Assembly (NCBI RefSeq): GCF_901933205.1
Contig: NC_044597.1
Location: forward strand, 1,365,626 to 1,429,625
Reading direction: 5' to 3'
DNA length: 64,000 nucleotides
Source of the DNA: Camarhynchus parvulus
Taxonomy: Eukaryota; Chordata; Aves; Passeriformes; Thraupidae
In this document: in pieces, positions 9,831 through 22,430 of the stretch
Numbering within the stretch: position 1 is the stretch's first letter
How the letters are laid out: each line of letters opens with the position of its first letter
The notes under the pieces: model-generated
The model's database searches: none
What the model was told of the DNA's origin: nothing
The model's input: only the letters and a program-made list of their open reading frames with translations
Program-made: the position numbers and the translations under genes

Positions 9831-12806
9831 CAGTTAAGGCCAAACCAAGGTGGAAGTGACCCCTGGGGACATGAAAAGCTCCAGACCAAGGGATCTCCTC
9901 CTGCACAGCCCTGGATTCAGTGATCCCAGCAGTGTTCCAAGGGATGATCCCACTATTCCCAGTGCAGCAGCTGCTTTGGCAGCTTCTAAATCAGGGACTT
10001 GCACAAACAGCATTCAGCCAAAGCAAGAGACACATCCCAGCTTAAGGGAAGCAATGATTTTTTTTCCCTAAAGAATATTTAATTCACTTGTTTTTTGATT
10101 AAAAATTAATAAATTAAAATTCAGATGAATGGCAGGGGAGATCTGAACATACCTTTAGAATCAGTTTAAAAACCTCACTGAGCTTCCAACAGAGTTTCCA
10201 AGATTAAAGAAACCTCACATCCAAGATCACATCCATCACTTCAGCAGAACATAAATCCTCCACACCCATCTATGCATTACAGCCTTGTCTGCAGGCTCTT
10301 CCATGCTCTGAATGTGCCATCAAAAAAATGAGAAAAAATGGAAGAAAGAAATGAAAACAAATAATTGGGTCCTGCAGAGCACAGGGAAAGGCAGCAGAGC
10401 AGCCAGGGTGGGCCCAGGATGCAGCCTTGCCTGCACATCTCCCATGGAAAAAGGGATAATCTAGATTTGACCTAGATGCTGCAATCCCTGCGAGTGCAGA
10501 GCAGAACCCACACAGCTCCCAATCCAAATACATGAGTGAGCAAACAAATGCCCAGGATTCAGCAAACAAACCCAGCCTGGCTAAATTAAACCCCAGAATG
10601 GTATTTTGGAGCAGTTCTGCAAGGAACCCAACCTTGGGAAACTCCTCCATTCCTGCTGCACCACAAACACCTTCTGCCACCATCCTCCTTCAGCCCAGCC
10701 AGGACTGCTCCATGATCAATATTCCATCTGTCCCAAACCATGGTTTGCCCTCCAGGCAGCCCAACTGGTGAGAAACAAAGAATTCAGGCAGGCACAAAGC
10801 TCCCTGCTCAGCTCTGGAGGCTATTACACGGGCAGGTTATTAAATATGAAATATTAAATATTATTTACGTGGCAGTGCAGTGGAGCCTTGGGGGAACTCC
10901 CCATCTCCAGTGCCCCCAGCCCTGCCTGCTCCAGAGGGGCACCTCCCCACAGAGCTGGGCTGTGATGGAGGGGCTCAGAGCTCACCCACAGCCCCAGGTT
11001 GTGCTCTGCCTTTTCCTGGTTTGAGTAAATGTGGATCTCATAAATGGTTTAAATCAAAGGCTCCCTGTTCTCCCAGATCACCTCAGAGAGCAGTGAGGGG
11101 GAAGAGCTGCTGCATCTGCTCAGAGCTGTTTTCTCTTTCCACATAAGTCAGCTGAACAATGTTCATTCTATTGCTTTGCTTAGCAGCAACAATATTCCAC
11201 AGGCTGGAAAGAGAGAAGGGTCCCACTCTGAGATTAATTAGCTGGCACTAACGAGAGCCTGTTCAATAATGAACATAAAAATCACCAAAGGAGCCATGCT
11301 CCAGCAACTCCCAGGTGTGGGATGCAGCCACATCTCAGCTCCTGGTTCCTCCTGCAGCTCAGCCAAGGCTGCAGCAAACACCCCCGTGCCCTGGGACAGG
11401 GATGAGATTCCCAACCCGGGGAAGTGTGGTGTCCCATGGGCCTGACAGGGCACCTTGTTAATCCTCGCTGCACCCTGCAGGATTTCCTGCCTCTGGCAAC
11501 ACCAGAACCCCAGAATATCCTGAAGGAATTGTCCTTTTTGCCCTTCTTTTGCCATTTTTTGCACCCCACTGGCAGCTCTGTCACAGCTCAAAGCTTAAAG
11601 ACACCTTGAGGTGCAGCAGATCAGAACCTTTGAAAAGGTGGAAAGCTCATGCACAACAAAAGCTCATTCCCTCCCATGATAACAATGTGGAAGCATCAGC
11701 AGCAAGGGCTGAATCTGCTCTTCCCAATTTGCCTGTGGAACACCTGGATTGGCATGGAAAAAAATCCTCTGCAGCTGTGAAAGGCAGAGAGAGAACCTGG
11801 AATGATTTCCAAGATCAGAGCTACCAAAGGTTGGTTTAACCAACTCATCAGAGCACAAATGTTCTTTCTGATGCTGGCAAAAGGTTCAGGGAAGAGTTTG
11901 GGCTTTTCTTTGTGTTTTGTTTTTCTCCACCTGTATTGGAAATGCTAAGCCAAGCTTTAAGGTGGCTCCAACAGCCATGAAGCTCCAGGTGATCCAGCTG
12001 GGACACCAGACCCTGGGACAGGCTGTTTCCCTGCTCTCCATACTCTGCTGGACTCTGCTGTATTTTACACAGTGGTGCACACTCAACAGCACCTCCTCTC
12101 CTCCTCCCTTGCTCAGCAATAATGGATATTTATGCTTATTTAGGTTACAGAGTGTTTCCACAGCATTTCCTGGAGCAGAAGGACATCAAGAAGCTATCCA
12201 GGTGTCTCCAGGTACCTGCTACTGAAAGGGCAGGATCAAGCTCTCCTGCTTTTCCCCCACAGGCAAGTTGCCATTCTTGCCATTCCTCTGAAGGCAGCTG
12301 AGCCATTGTGGGGCTAAACTGGCAGGAATTCTCTCTTTTCTTTTTTGGTAAGAGGTAAAGCATTTTTAAAATGCTTTGGCATTTTCTGGGGTGGGCAGGG
12401 TGGATTTTTTTTGCCTTAATGCCTTCCCTGGAAGCAGGCAGGGATGCTGCTAGCCCAGGGAAGAGGAGGAGCTGTGGGATCAGCCATTGTTAGTGCCGGG
12501 GATGGAGCCAGCTCTTCCTCCTTCCCTGCACCTGGTCCTGGCAGCTCCCAGCCCCTGCTCCTCGGGAAGGAGCCACAGCATCTCCTGCCACAGCTCCTCC
12601 CTGCCAGAGCCTCTCCAGATCAAAGCCTGGGTCCAGGATACCAATCCAAGTGGCATTATAGACCTGTTCCTGCTGATAGCCAGCACACACAAACACTGCC
12701 TGGCATGGAAACAGCCTGGAGAGCCAGAGGCAAACCCACTCCATCCATCCCTTCTGTGTGGGTCACTGGCTCAAGCCCCCACTGGCTGCTTCTGTCCCTC
12801 CATTAC

Positions 12807-13488
12807 TGTTGGGAAGGATGAAAGTTTGACAAGAAAGTCTCACAGATATGTGTGCTTAGCAGAAAGATTTTTGAATAGAGAATCTGAACAAGGAATAGAG
12901 ATGGAAGCAAGTTTTGATAGAGAATAAAAGAATTGCTGAGCCTGTCTTACTGCATAGCCAAGGAGGCAAAGGATATGTTAGTTAGAACATCTTTAGAACA
13001 AAGGATAAACCCACCCCAAACACGAAGGTGTTTTTACCAAGCAGAAAGATAGCACAGGCAAACAAGCCTGCCCATGTTGCAAGTAGAAAAAAGGTCTCAG
13101 AATTTCCCACTGCAAGAAAACTGAAAAACAACTTCCAGCTTAAATTGTAATGTACTAACTTGTAGTGATTGGAGAACAGTAACATGAATATGGTAATTAC
13201 AGTAGTTATGATAGGCTAGAGATAAAAGTTGAGGTATAGATTGGTTCTACTGTATGGAGATTCTCAGCAAAGAAAAGTATATAATGCATTGTAACCAAAA
13301 GAAAAGTATAGAATGCATTTGCAACCTAAACTAAGGGTCTCTGGAGCTGACAGCTGTGGGCACAGCTCTGTCACCCACGACCCTGGACTGCTGTAACCTC
13401 TTGGATACAATAAACTGCATTTTGTACACAATAAACTGCTTTTTGGAGAGCCACCTGGAGTCCTGCATCCCTCATTTCAGCTCTTACA
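12807..13488 (+). mobile_element. Solo LTR (ERV), 682 bp
   Basis: It starts TGTTGGGAAGG and ends TTACA. A TATA-like TATATAATG lies near 13279 and AATAAAC near 13409 and 13431. The flanking 6-mers CATTAC (12801-12806) and CATAAC (13489-13494) match at five of six positions, as an aged 6-bp target duplication would. No internal retroviral sequence is present. Confidence 0.7.
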
Positions 13489-13604
13489 CATAACCTGTCA
13501 GGAAACACCTCCTGTGTCCATGGAGGAGCTTCCCTGTGTGCCTGAGGCTTCCCTGTGTCCTGAGCTCCCAGGGCTGGTGGGGCTGGAGCAGGAAGGTGGC
13601 ACAG

Positions 13605-13656
13605 GGAATGGTGACACGGAATGGTGACACGGAATGGTGACACAGAACGATGACAC
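13605..13656. repeat. 13-bp tandem repeat, four copies
   Basis: The unit GGAATGGTGACAC is present three times exactly and a fourth time with two changes. Confidence 0.9.
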
Positions 13657-15364
13657 CTCAGCCACAGCTCTGTGCTGCTCTCCCTGCAGGCTGGGGAGGG
13701 TTGCCATGGTGATGGCAGCTCCCGAGCCTCTGCAGAGCCCATCTGGCTCCAGGGACACGTTGGGATGCCCAAGGACACCTCGGGATGCCCAGGGCACATC
13801 CCAGGCCAGCCCTGCCCCCGTGGCTGGGCTGTGTCCCAGGAGGGGCCGGGCTGCACTCAAGGACATTCCTGCTGCTTCCCCGCCAGGCAGGAAGATTTCA
13901 GGAGTGATTTCCATGCGCAGCTGTGCCGGGCTGATAAAATGCCACCGAAATGTGGCAGTAAATTATAGTGACAGCAGCCATCATCTGCACAGCCCGCACG
14001 TGCCGCCTGCCCGGGCTTTCTTCCCCGAACAAAGCTCTGCTCTGCACAGCTAATGAGCCTGTGGGAGCCTTTCCAAGGGCAGCAAAACAGCAGAGCTTCA
14101 TGGCAGCTTTTTTTAAATTTTTATTTGCATGATTAACATAGAGCTGCTCCATTTGCATTCAGGGTGACAATCACAGAGCTGGCAGGAGCACAGGTACAGC
14201 AAATAAACCCTAAAGCATCACATGAAGCAACCTCAGCTGGGGCTCCTGGAGTGACCCTTTGGTGTGATGTCCCTGCTGCCATATGGGGTTTGTGACACTG
14301 GACACAGCTCTCACTTGCTGAATTCTCCTGGAGCCAGCAAGTTGCCACGGTTAAATCACTTCACATCTGCTCACTGACTGCGATGGGGCAGAAGGAAAAT
14401 TACAGCCTGGGATCTCACTGACATTTTACCATGGAAAAAAAAGGAGCCCGAAAGATAAATCTAAAGGTGAAGACATCCCAGATATATAGAACAAAAGAAA
14501 GTAAAATTATCTATTTAAACTAGAAGTCAGTTTTAATTCAATTGAACCAAATTGGTAAGCACCATTACACAAAGGCAGCAGCACTGTTGGAAGGGTTAAG
14601 GGTCACCAGATGATGAAGCTCTCCAGATAATTACTGAGTCCCTTCTGGAAAGCCTCATGATTTACAGGACAGCCATAAGCCACAGAATACACATCACTAA
14701 AAAAAGAGCTGCTAAATGTGGATTCTTTCACTTACACTCATTCCTGTGCAGAGGAAAACACCCCTGGGCCCCAGGCTGGGATCAGCTGCTCTAAGGCTGC
14801 TCTCACATCTGCCTCACTTGTGTCACACAAGTGCCCATTGTCACAACACCACATTTCACCTCCTCTTGTCTTTCCCTTTTCCTAAATTACAATTTGAGGA
14901 ACTCTAATGCAACAGAAGGCTCAGTTATTTAAAAGAAAATCAAATCCTTCTAGATGTGCTCACAGTTTGTGTCCCTCAGCCTTTGATGCTCACAGGCAAA
15001 ACTACAGAAGGAAAAAAGAGCAAGAATTAAATTTCCCTATGAGTTGTTAATGAACAATTGAAAGCAAGTTGAGAACAGAAATGACAGGCAAAATTGCCTT
15101 GATGCTTTCAGAGCTCAGAGAAGGCCTCATCAGATCCCTCCTCTTTGATTTTTGATTTTTGATTGTACCTTTTCCAGCACTGCCTGGCCCCATCTGCCAG
15201 CAGCAGAGCCAGGGAGGGATCCCAGCCAGGGCTGGAGCAGAGTTAGCAGGAAACAAGAGAAACACTGAAAATGGAGACAAAGTCGAGCTTCAAGAAGAAT
15301 CCTGACTCCTTCTTCGACTGCCAGGCTGGGAAAAGAGACTCGTACGTATCTCAGAGTCCCTCTG

Positions 15365-15412
15365 ACCAGCAGAGATTCTGAGAAGGGATTTTTCAGAAAA
15401 TATGACAGTGAT
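15365..15412 (-). mobile_element. Short LTR relic
   Basis: The words 'GATTCTGAGAAGGGATTTTT' and 'CAGAAAATATGACAGTGA' resemble the terminal part of the LTR at 8388-9094. It is only about 50 bp, so the call is weak. Confidence 0.4.
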
Positions 15413-15597
15413 AATGAACAACCTTTTAGGTGCTACAGCTCCCACCACACCAAGGCTCCAGAGAGCACCATGGAAAGAGCCCTAAAAATATCCAGCAGCA
15501 ACCAAAGTCTGGAATCCATGCAGCAACAGAGGCAGAAAGGAGAGCAAGGGTGGTTCAAGGAGCTTGAGCTGAGTGTCTGAGGCAGTGGAGGCTTTAC

Positions 15598-15805
15598 CTT
15601 CTGCAGGAAGAGGACGATCCTGACGAGCATCTTGGCGTGCAGCTCCTCCAGGGTGAAGAGTGTGCGCGGCGTGCGGATGAAGAGCTTGGTCTTGCCGTAG
15701 GCCACGTCATGCTGGAAGCCGTGGCACTCGATGAGCTTCCTCACTGCCTCCTTGTCTGAGGGCAGGTCGTGGTTGGGCCAAGTGAATTCAGAGATCATCT
15801 TGTAC
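15598..15805 (-). CDS. MYO1D: MYO1D coding exon 16 (converter, start of lever arm)
   Basis: The exon encodes residues ~638-707: [20 protein letters not shown], then [20 protein letters not shown] and [20 protein letters not shown] plus K. '[16 protein letters not shown]' is the classic end of the myosin converter. 'RIVLFLQK' starts the first IQ calmodulin-binding motif. The acceptor is TAATTCCAG|G and the donor CAGAAG|GTAAAG. It is 208 nt and ends in phase 0 in the middle of IQ1. Confidence 0.96.
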
Positions 15806-15863
15806 CTGGAATTAAAAAGTACCATTTACAAATGTGAGCTTGTGTTCCAGACTGCAGTGCAAC

Positions 15864-16522
15864 ATGTTTTCTATTACCATCTGTATGGGAGATTATCTTT
15901 TGTCAAGCGGCCAGTTTGCCTTATCTCTTTGAGTGACCACATTCACACCTCCCTGGGAGGGGACCTCTGCTGATAACAGCTATGGAATGTCAGTGCATGG
16001 CTGATAAGAACTATAACATCCCATTGTGAGATGCTCCGAGCCCAGAGGGAGGAGCCAAGCATTGCTACCCAGATATAATCCAGAGGTTTTTGAGACACCA
16101 GCACGGCTTCTCCACTGGATTCCCCAGAGGAACAGCAGCTGCCTCTTCCTCCACTGGATCTTCAGAGCAAGACTACATCCTTCTCTACACATCCCCCTGC
16201 TCCAACAGAACCACACCTGATACTTCAAGACAACTGCAGCCACAATTCCAATGGGACTGCTACCAACACCCTGACCCACAGGGTGTCAGGTTGGGTTCTG
16301 ACTCTGGCAGTGTTGTTCCAGTGGACTGCATTGTTTATTTTACCCTTTTATTTTTTCCCTACCCCATTAAAGAACTGTTATTTCCTGCTCCCATATTTTT
16401 GCCTGAGAGCCCCTTAATTTAAAATTTATAGCAATTGAGAGGGGTGGGGAGTGTTTACATTCTCCATTTCAGGGGAGGCTCCTGCCTTCCTTAGCAGACT
16501 CCCGGCTTTCCAAACCAAGACA
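15864..16522 (+). mobile_element. LTR (ERVL-like)
   Basis: The stretch has LTR character: it opens with TG, has a TATA-like GATATAATCC near 16073, an ATTAAAG polyadenylation-like signal near 16367 and ends near CCAAGACA. The phrases 'TTATCTTTTGTCAAG' and 'GGGGAGTGTTTACATTCTCC' are of the type seen in avian ERVL LTRs. No clear target duplication was seen. Confidence 0.55.
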
Positions 16523-18210
16523 GTTTGCCAGCAAGGTGCTAGAGAAGGGCAAACTTCAACCGGTTTTAGAAAAAATTATCAGTTAAATTGTAATAAAACT
16601 GAATATAGATGGAAGAGTCTGAAGAAATCCTTGCACAGATTTGTTCCAGTTCTGCTCCAATTAAGCAAGCCATCCTTGACCAGCACTTGCAAAAATCATG
16701 GGTTCCAACTCTGGTATTCCAAGACACAGCACTCACACACAGACCATGCTAAAAACAAGCACAGTTCTCAAAGCCTAAGATACATCTGATCTGAACATCT
16801 TTTTAAAAGAAAGTAAACACCCATACTCTGCATTACCTAGAGTTTTAAAACAGGGTTTATAGAAAAAATCCAAGTACTATTTATGGCAATCTGCATTTGG
16901 TGTGGCATTAATTCCTGGCAACATGGAAAGCTTCTCAGTACTATGGTGTTCTGTTTTTGAGTAAAACTTCCAGAAACACCTTTCAGGGTTTCCTACAGAG
17001 GATTTCTTGACTCATGAACCTTAAAATACAAGGAAAATTACTAAAGAAGAGGCATGATTTTGTGAGATACTGCAAAATAATATTGGGAGGAGCTCGATCC
17101 ATCAGCACCGAACTGATGCAAAGGAACAAACTCAGCAATGGCCTCCTGCAGATTTGTCCCATTTTTCACACCTTCACTACCCAATTTTATTTTTTATTTA
17201 TTTGTTTTGGTTTTGTTTGGTTTGGGTTTTTTTGGAAGGAAAGCTTTGTTTTGTTAGCCTTCTGCATGAGAAGCCACCTGCAACCAACTGCTTTGTCAGA
17301 AAACCTGGATTTAAAAAATCTGCAAATAATTTTTTCTCGTGCATCACTTTGGAAGTAATTTCTACCAAACTGTGTAACTCCCGCCCACTGCAGAGCTTTG
17401 GCTGCCCCATTCTGTGCAAACACTGCCTATAACTGTGGGTCAGCCATTCCTCCCATCCTCACTACCCAAACTGCATTTTCGAGCACAGAGAAATGCAGAC
17501 TGGATATCTACAAATCAAACCTGAAGCATCGAGATCAGCCCATGCTCTGTCAGATTTACCAGCCCAGGAAATGCTGATTAGGGGAACAGGCGTTTGCAAA
17601 AAGCAACAGTGAATTTTCTGCATAAGATTTATGGACATAATAAGAGCTGAAATAGACATTTTCCCTGGAATGGAAAATGTGTTCTAAATAAAACAGCAAC
17701 TAAGCGAGCTCAGCCACTTCGCACTTCAAAGCCCCCGGCCAAGGCAGGCATCAATCTCAAAGCTTCAGACGCTCTCAGTTACACTTAAATGGCCTCACAA
17801 TCCCCCTTTTCCTGGGAGCGGCACGGCCTCAAAGAGCCTGAATGGAAACCCAGCCCAGCGCCCATTCATTCATGAATTAGCCTTTGGAAGGGGGGAATGG
17901 AGGTGCACACTGTGCTTAAGGAGGGAACACCATCGCCAGGGGTTACAGGGATCTCACTGATAAATAAACAGGATTAAAAACCTCCCCTTCAGACTCCCAG
18001 GAGAAGATTCAGCACGTGCTGGCAAAAGCATTGCTGCTCTCACACACACAGACATCAATGCACATTGGATTCTCTGCCCTGTTCTCATCAGGAAAATGAT
18101 CCTGCAACAATTCACTCACTGGGAAACATCTCTCACCTCGAGACAGTTGTGTTAGGAAAAAAAAAAAAAGAGCAAAGCACTGGCAGTGCGACATCCTCGA
18201 GTTGGGAACA

Positions 18211-18790
18211 AGGCTGGGAAATAGGCTGGGAAGCAGGCTATGGATCAGGTTTGGACCCAGGCTATGGATCAGGTTCAGACCGAGGTATGGATCAGGTTTG
18301 GATCCTTGCTGTGGGTCAGGCTCGGACCCAGGCTATGGATCAGGATCAGACCCAGGCTATGGATCAGGTTCAGACCCAGGCTATGGATCAGGTTCAGATC
18401 CAGGCTATGGATCAGGATCAGACCCAGGCTCTGGACCAGGTTCAGACCCAGGCTCTGGATCAGGTTCAGACCCAGGCTATGGATCAGGTTCAGATCCAGG
18501 CTATGGATCAGGTTCAGACCCAGGCTATGGATCAGGTTCAGATCCAGGCTATGGATCAGGTTCGACCCAGGCTATGGATCAGGTCGACCCAGGTCTGGAT
18601 CAGGTTCGACCAGGTATGGATCAGTCGACCCAGGCTATGGATCAGGTTTGGATCCAGGCTCTGGATCAGGTTCAGACCCAGGCTATGGATCAGGTTTGGA
18701 TCCTTGCTATGGATCAGGTTCAGACCCAGGCTATGGATCAGGTTCAGATCCAGGCTCTGGATCAGGCTCAGACCCAGGCCATGAGCCAGG
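18211..18790. repeat. 24-bp minisatellite, about 23 units
   Basis: The unit is GGATCAGGTTCAGACCCAGG plus CTAT, with variants (GATCC for GACCC, CTCT for CTAT, some shortened units near 18560-18640). As 24 is a multiple of three and the unit has no stop in any plus frame, all three plus frames stay open. The repeated words are GSGSDPGY, DQVQTQAM and IRFRPRLW. It lies antisense in a MYO1D intron. Confidence 0.95.
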
Positions 18791-20974
18791 CCTGCCCCAT
18801 CAAGGAGCTCAGGAGAGAAGGGATGTCACAGCACCAAAACCCCTCCTGCTCCTTCCCACAGGCATTAAAGACATCCCAGTGCTGCTGCCCTCCTCCCTCC
18901 CAGGCACAGCAGGTGGAACATCCCAGCTGTCCCTCTGCTCCCATTGTCCCCATGAGTGTCACACAATGCCACCAACTCCTTCCCTGCAGCACAGGGCATG
19001 GCCTGGATGCCACAGCCACTCACAATCCTGGCCTGGTGCTAATTATAGCCAGGCAGGGTCTGGAATAAATCTGCTCCCTGACACCACAGCCCTGCCCCTC
19101 TCCTGCCTGCAGATCCCCACAGCTTCCAAGGTCACTCAGACATGGAACACCCCCTCCCAAACACCTCTGTTTCTCCTTCCCCTCTGTACCTTCCTATGGA
19201 AACACCCAACAGGGATGAGGCTGTTCCTGGAGTTAACATTTCCCAGTCCAGCTCTCCTAAGAACCAAGATTTCTGGAAGCCACTAAATGGTGAAGCTTTA
19301 ATGAACAATATTTGGTGTGCAGCTGGGCCTCACTGTCCCTTCCCAGCCTGCTGTTCACAGCTCTCAGTGTTGATTCCAAGCTATGTTTGACACGGCCTGG
19401 AACAGGCATATGGATGCCTCTGTGTGGAAAGGGTTGGATTACACTCACAAACCCCTTCCTGAAACCCAAGCAGCTTTTTTTCTAATGGTAATTTATAGAT
19501 TAAACCAAGAGAATGGACCCCATCTGTGTAAGTACCACCCAACTGGATGATGCCATGATCACAGGAAGGGACAGCCTGTCCTGGTCCAACAGAAAATACT
19601 TCAAATTGGAAAGGGCAGTCTGGCTTGCACAGAGCTCAAGGGAAGGTTTTCTTTATCCAAGGAAAGCTTGAGAAGGACATTTATAATGGTCTTAACTGTG
19701 CTTCACTTCATTCCCTTCTCAGAGAGAGGAGATATCACCTATGTAACAGGATTTAGGGCTAAATATCAACAAACTCTTCTCCTACAGAAAGAGAAGGTAT
19801 TTTTCTAGTTTTATTTTTCTCCTTTTTTTAATTTAGAAAAGCTCTTGCAGACCAGGCTTGGAGCAGCACCACACACACACACACGTGTCTGATCCCTCAC
19901 TCTGGATGCCAAATCCCACTCCAGGGCTGGGCAGGACTCCTGTTCCAGCACCCAAAAGCTGAAGCAGTTGCCATGTGCTGGTTTGGTTTCCTGGCTGCAA
20001 ACACTGCAGGACTGGAGCTCACAGGAGCTCATCAAACATTCATTAAAAACAAAGCAGCTGTTTGTATTAATAGCAAATACACAAACCTTAAGAGTAAATT
20101 GTAATGGATTCCACATGTGAGGTGAATGTACACTCTATCCACTGCAGAATGGTTCAGGAAACTGAACTCCACTGCTGCAGACTGGATTTAGAAAGCCAGA
20201 GCCTTTCATTCCACCTGGGGTATTATGATATATCCAGGCAAATCTCCACTGTGAACAGCAAAAGATCTTTCACCAGCACTCTGTTTCTAACTCATGACAT
20301 CCCACCTGCTTGAATAGTTTAATTTTTTTCTATCCTCACCTGATTCAATAACAGAACAAAAATTCCATTCACTGTTCCATCAGAGCAGGTTGAACTTGCA
20401 GGGCCCACATTAATTTAGTGCAGCCTTAAGACAAATTTCAATCTAAAACATGTCATTTATCACATGTCTGGTAGGAATTAGGAGGGCAAGAAGAATCAAA
20501 ACCACATTTAATGGGGTCATGATACCATCCCCCTTTTCAGACTTTCCATTTTAAAATCCAGGGGTTTTCCCCACATAATGTCACCATGCACCATCACGTG
20601 CTCCCCCAGACACAGCACCTCTTGCAGCAACAATTAGCCAATTCAGAGAGAAAACAGCACTTAATTAGCTCAGGTTTTAGGGTGATACTCAGGGGATGCT
20701 CCTCATTACACATTCCCACTGCAGATTAACACAGCCAGTGAGTTTCAGCAGACAAAGAGTTGAACCTGAGCAGCACAAGCACCTCAGCACAGCAGAACCA
20801 GAGCAGCCACCTGGGCACAGCAGAAACAGAGTGGCAACCTTGGCACCAGGGCATCCACACTGCTGTGGGATCTGTTTCAGCCTATCCAGGAGCTGATTTA
20901 AACCAAGCACAGCCCAGGAGCTGGGCAGTGCCTGGCAGCCCGTGGCATTCACATTCTATGAACAGAGAGAGAGA

Positions 20975-21300
20975 GATGATTCTCTCTCACAGGATTTTTC
21001 CTGGAGAAGCACAGAGCGAAAAAACCAATTCTTATCTCTACTTGCTGCTCCTGTTGTTTTTGCACACGTGGAATGTGTTATGGAGATTGTTTACCTGAAG
21101 TGATTTGTCAGTTGGATTCTGCTGAGGATTGTTTTGTTCCCTTGGCCAGTTGGGGAAAAGCTGTGTCCTGACTGTTGGGAGACAGTCACGAGTTTTCTTT
21201 AGTATATCTTTATAGTATAGTATAGTATAGTATAGTATAGTATAGTATAGTATAGTATAGTATATCTTTAATATACTATAGTATAATGTAATATAATATC
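20975..21300 (+). mobile_element. Solo LTR, first of two neighbours
   Basis: It shares with the next element the words 'TTATGGAGATTGTTTACC', 'GTTCCCTTGGCC', 'GTCCTGACTGT' and 'AGTCACGAG'. Its AT-rich part carries a (TATAG)10 tract. Termini are approximate. Confidence 0.6.
21211..21260. repeat. (TATAG)10 microsatellite
   Basis: Ten exact pentamers inside the LTR at 20975-21300. Confidence 0.95.
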
Positions 21301-21655
21301 TTGCCACATTTCTCTTCACAGAGAAAAGCAAGGCACAATTCTTCCCAAGAATATTCTTATCTCACTTGCTGTGCCTGTGTTGTGCCACAGTAGAATGCAA
21401 TATGGAGATTGTTTACCCACAGTGACGGAGTTTTGTTTCCTTGGCCTGTCAGGGCCAGGTGTGTGTGTGTGTGTGTCAGGACTGTCACTGATAGTCACGA
21501 GATTCTGTGCAGTGTGAGCAGGGTTGAGTGCTTGGCAGATTCAGTTTAGATGTAATGTAATAAAGTATAGAATAATATAGTATAATAAAGTAATTAATTA
21601 GCCTTCTGACAAGATGGAGTCCTCCTCATCATTTCTAGTCCTCCTCATCATTTCC
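21301..21655 (+). mobile_element. Solo LTR, second of two neighbours
   Basis: This is the same family as the preceding element, in the same orientation. It includes a (GT)8 stretch near 21460, 'CACGAGATTCTGTGCAGTGTG', an ATAAAG-rich part and 'GACAAGATGGAGTCC' at the end. The reverse complement of its 3' half matches 4190-4610. Confidence 0.65.
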
Positions 21656-21810
21656 CCTGCCACAAGGCTCATCCTGTTTCAATAATAATACAGTTTTAAT
21701 AAAGTAATTGTTCAGACTTCTGAACCAATGGAGTCAGCTGCCAATCACTCCCTAGGTCTGAACCAATGGAGTCACTCCCTAGGTCAGGGGCTCCCTGTTT
21801 TCCTCCAGGC

Positions 21811-22070
21811 AGGCTGTGTTGTCACTATCGGACACGAAAGAATGCAAGCACACCACTGTTCTTCAGGTGAAGGAAGGAAGAAGAAGTTTATTTCCCTGAC
21901 TCCAACATTTATAGTTTTCCAAAAGTGACAGTGGATTGGAGGGTGATAGGGACACCTCTCCAATGACACTGGTCAAACCAACAGTCCATCAACTTTCTCC
22001 TCCTCCATAAAGGAAGACAAAACAACCAGTTATTTACAGAAAGTGTCTGAAAAAGTTCACCACATATCAG
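21811..22070 (-). mobile_element. LTR 3' portion, another family
   Basis: It has a minus-strand AATAAA (GGAAATAAACTTCTTC, near 21888) and starts TGTTGTCACTATCGG on the plus strand. The upstream part is missing or unrecognised. It ends about 45 nt from exon 15. Confidence 0.45.
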
Positions 22071-22115
22071 AAGGCCTAGAAAATCTTAAAAAACCAGGGT
22101 GACACTGTGTCTCAC

Positions 22116-22282
22116 CTGTGCAGGAACTTCTCGTAGCTCTGGCGGTAGGCGAAGCCGGCGCGGCGCACGCGCACGTTCTCCAGCAGCCCCAGGTACTCCA
22201 CCTGGTGCCGGCAGCGCTCCTCGTCAAACAGCTGAGGGGACTTCTTGTCGTTGGGCTTGATGCAGCGCACGTAGTATGGCTC
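22116..22282 (-). CDS. MYO1D: MYO1D coding exon 15 (actin-binding motif, SH1/converter start)
   Basis: The exon encodes residues ~583-638: [20 protein letters not shown], then [20 protein letters not shown] and [24 protein letters not shown] is the actin-binding signature. [14 protein letters not shown] is the SH1/SH2 helix region leading into the converter. The acceptor is TGTCCCCAG|GAG and the donor CACAG|GTGAG. It is 167 nt, 55 codons plus two bases of an arginine. It is rich in CpG, unlike exons 4-14. Confidence 0.96.
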
Positions 22283-22366
22283 CTGGGGACAGAGGACAGC
22301 AGTGTCACCTTGGCAGAACACCCTGTGTGAGACACAGCCCTTCCTGCAGCAGCTGGGAGCTCAGCC

Positions 22367-22413
22367 CACTTCTGTTTTAACCTGCTCAGCACAATCAGGT
22401 TAAAACAGAAGTG
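22367..22413. repeat. Perfect 18-bp inverted repeat (hairpin, 11-nt loop)
   Basis: The arms CACTTCTGTTTTAACCTG (22367-22384) and CAGGTTAAAACAGAAGTG (22396-22413) are exact reverse complements around an 11-nt loop. In gene sense it lies 85-131 nt upstream of exon 15. Confidence 0.97.
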
Positions 22414-22430
22414 ACAATAACAGTGTTTAA

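Larger units (their letters stand above)
3264..15597 (-). other. MYO1D intron 16
   Basis: A 12.3-kb intron. From the left it holds an ERV 3'-end copy, an LTR with a (TATTA)30 tract flanked by 75-bp direct repeats, CR1 fragments at 5.2, 7.2 and 9.7 kb, a second microsatellite-bearing LTR at 8.4-9.1 kb, an LTR at 12.8-13.5 kb and a 13-bp tandem repeat. 5.6-7.1 kb, 9.85-12.8 kb and 13.7-15.3 kb show nothing recognised. Confidence 0.8.
15806..22115 (-). other. MYO1D intron 15
   Basis: A 6.3-kb intron. It contains an LTR at about 15864-16522, a 24-bp minisatellite at 18.2-18.8 kb and three LTR pieces between 20.97 and 22.07 kb. 16.5-18.2 kb and 18.8-20.9 kb appear unique and hold no recognised element, apart from a short (CA)n near 19870. 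Confidence 0.8.

Noticed and set aside
18211..18790. CRISPR-like array
   Set aside because: Units are directly adjacent with no unique spacers, and the DNA is vertebrate. It is a minisatellite.
18240..19286. 348-codon plus-strand open frame as a protein-coding gene
   Set aside because: It is produced by a 24-bp tandem repeat without stops; all three plus frames are open, no splice or promoter context is seen, and it is antisense to MYO1D. Kept only as a finding.
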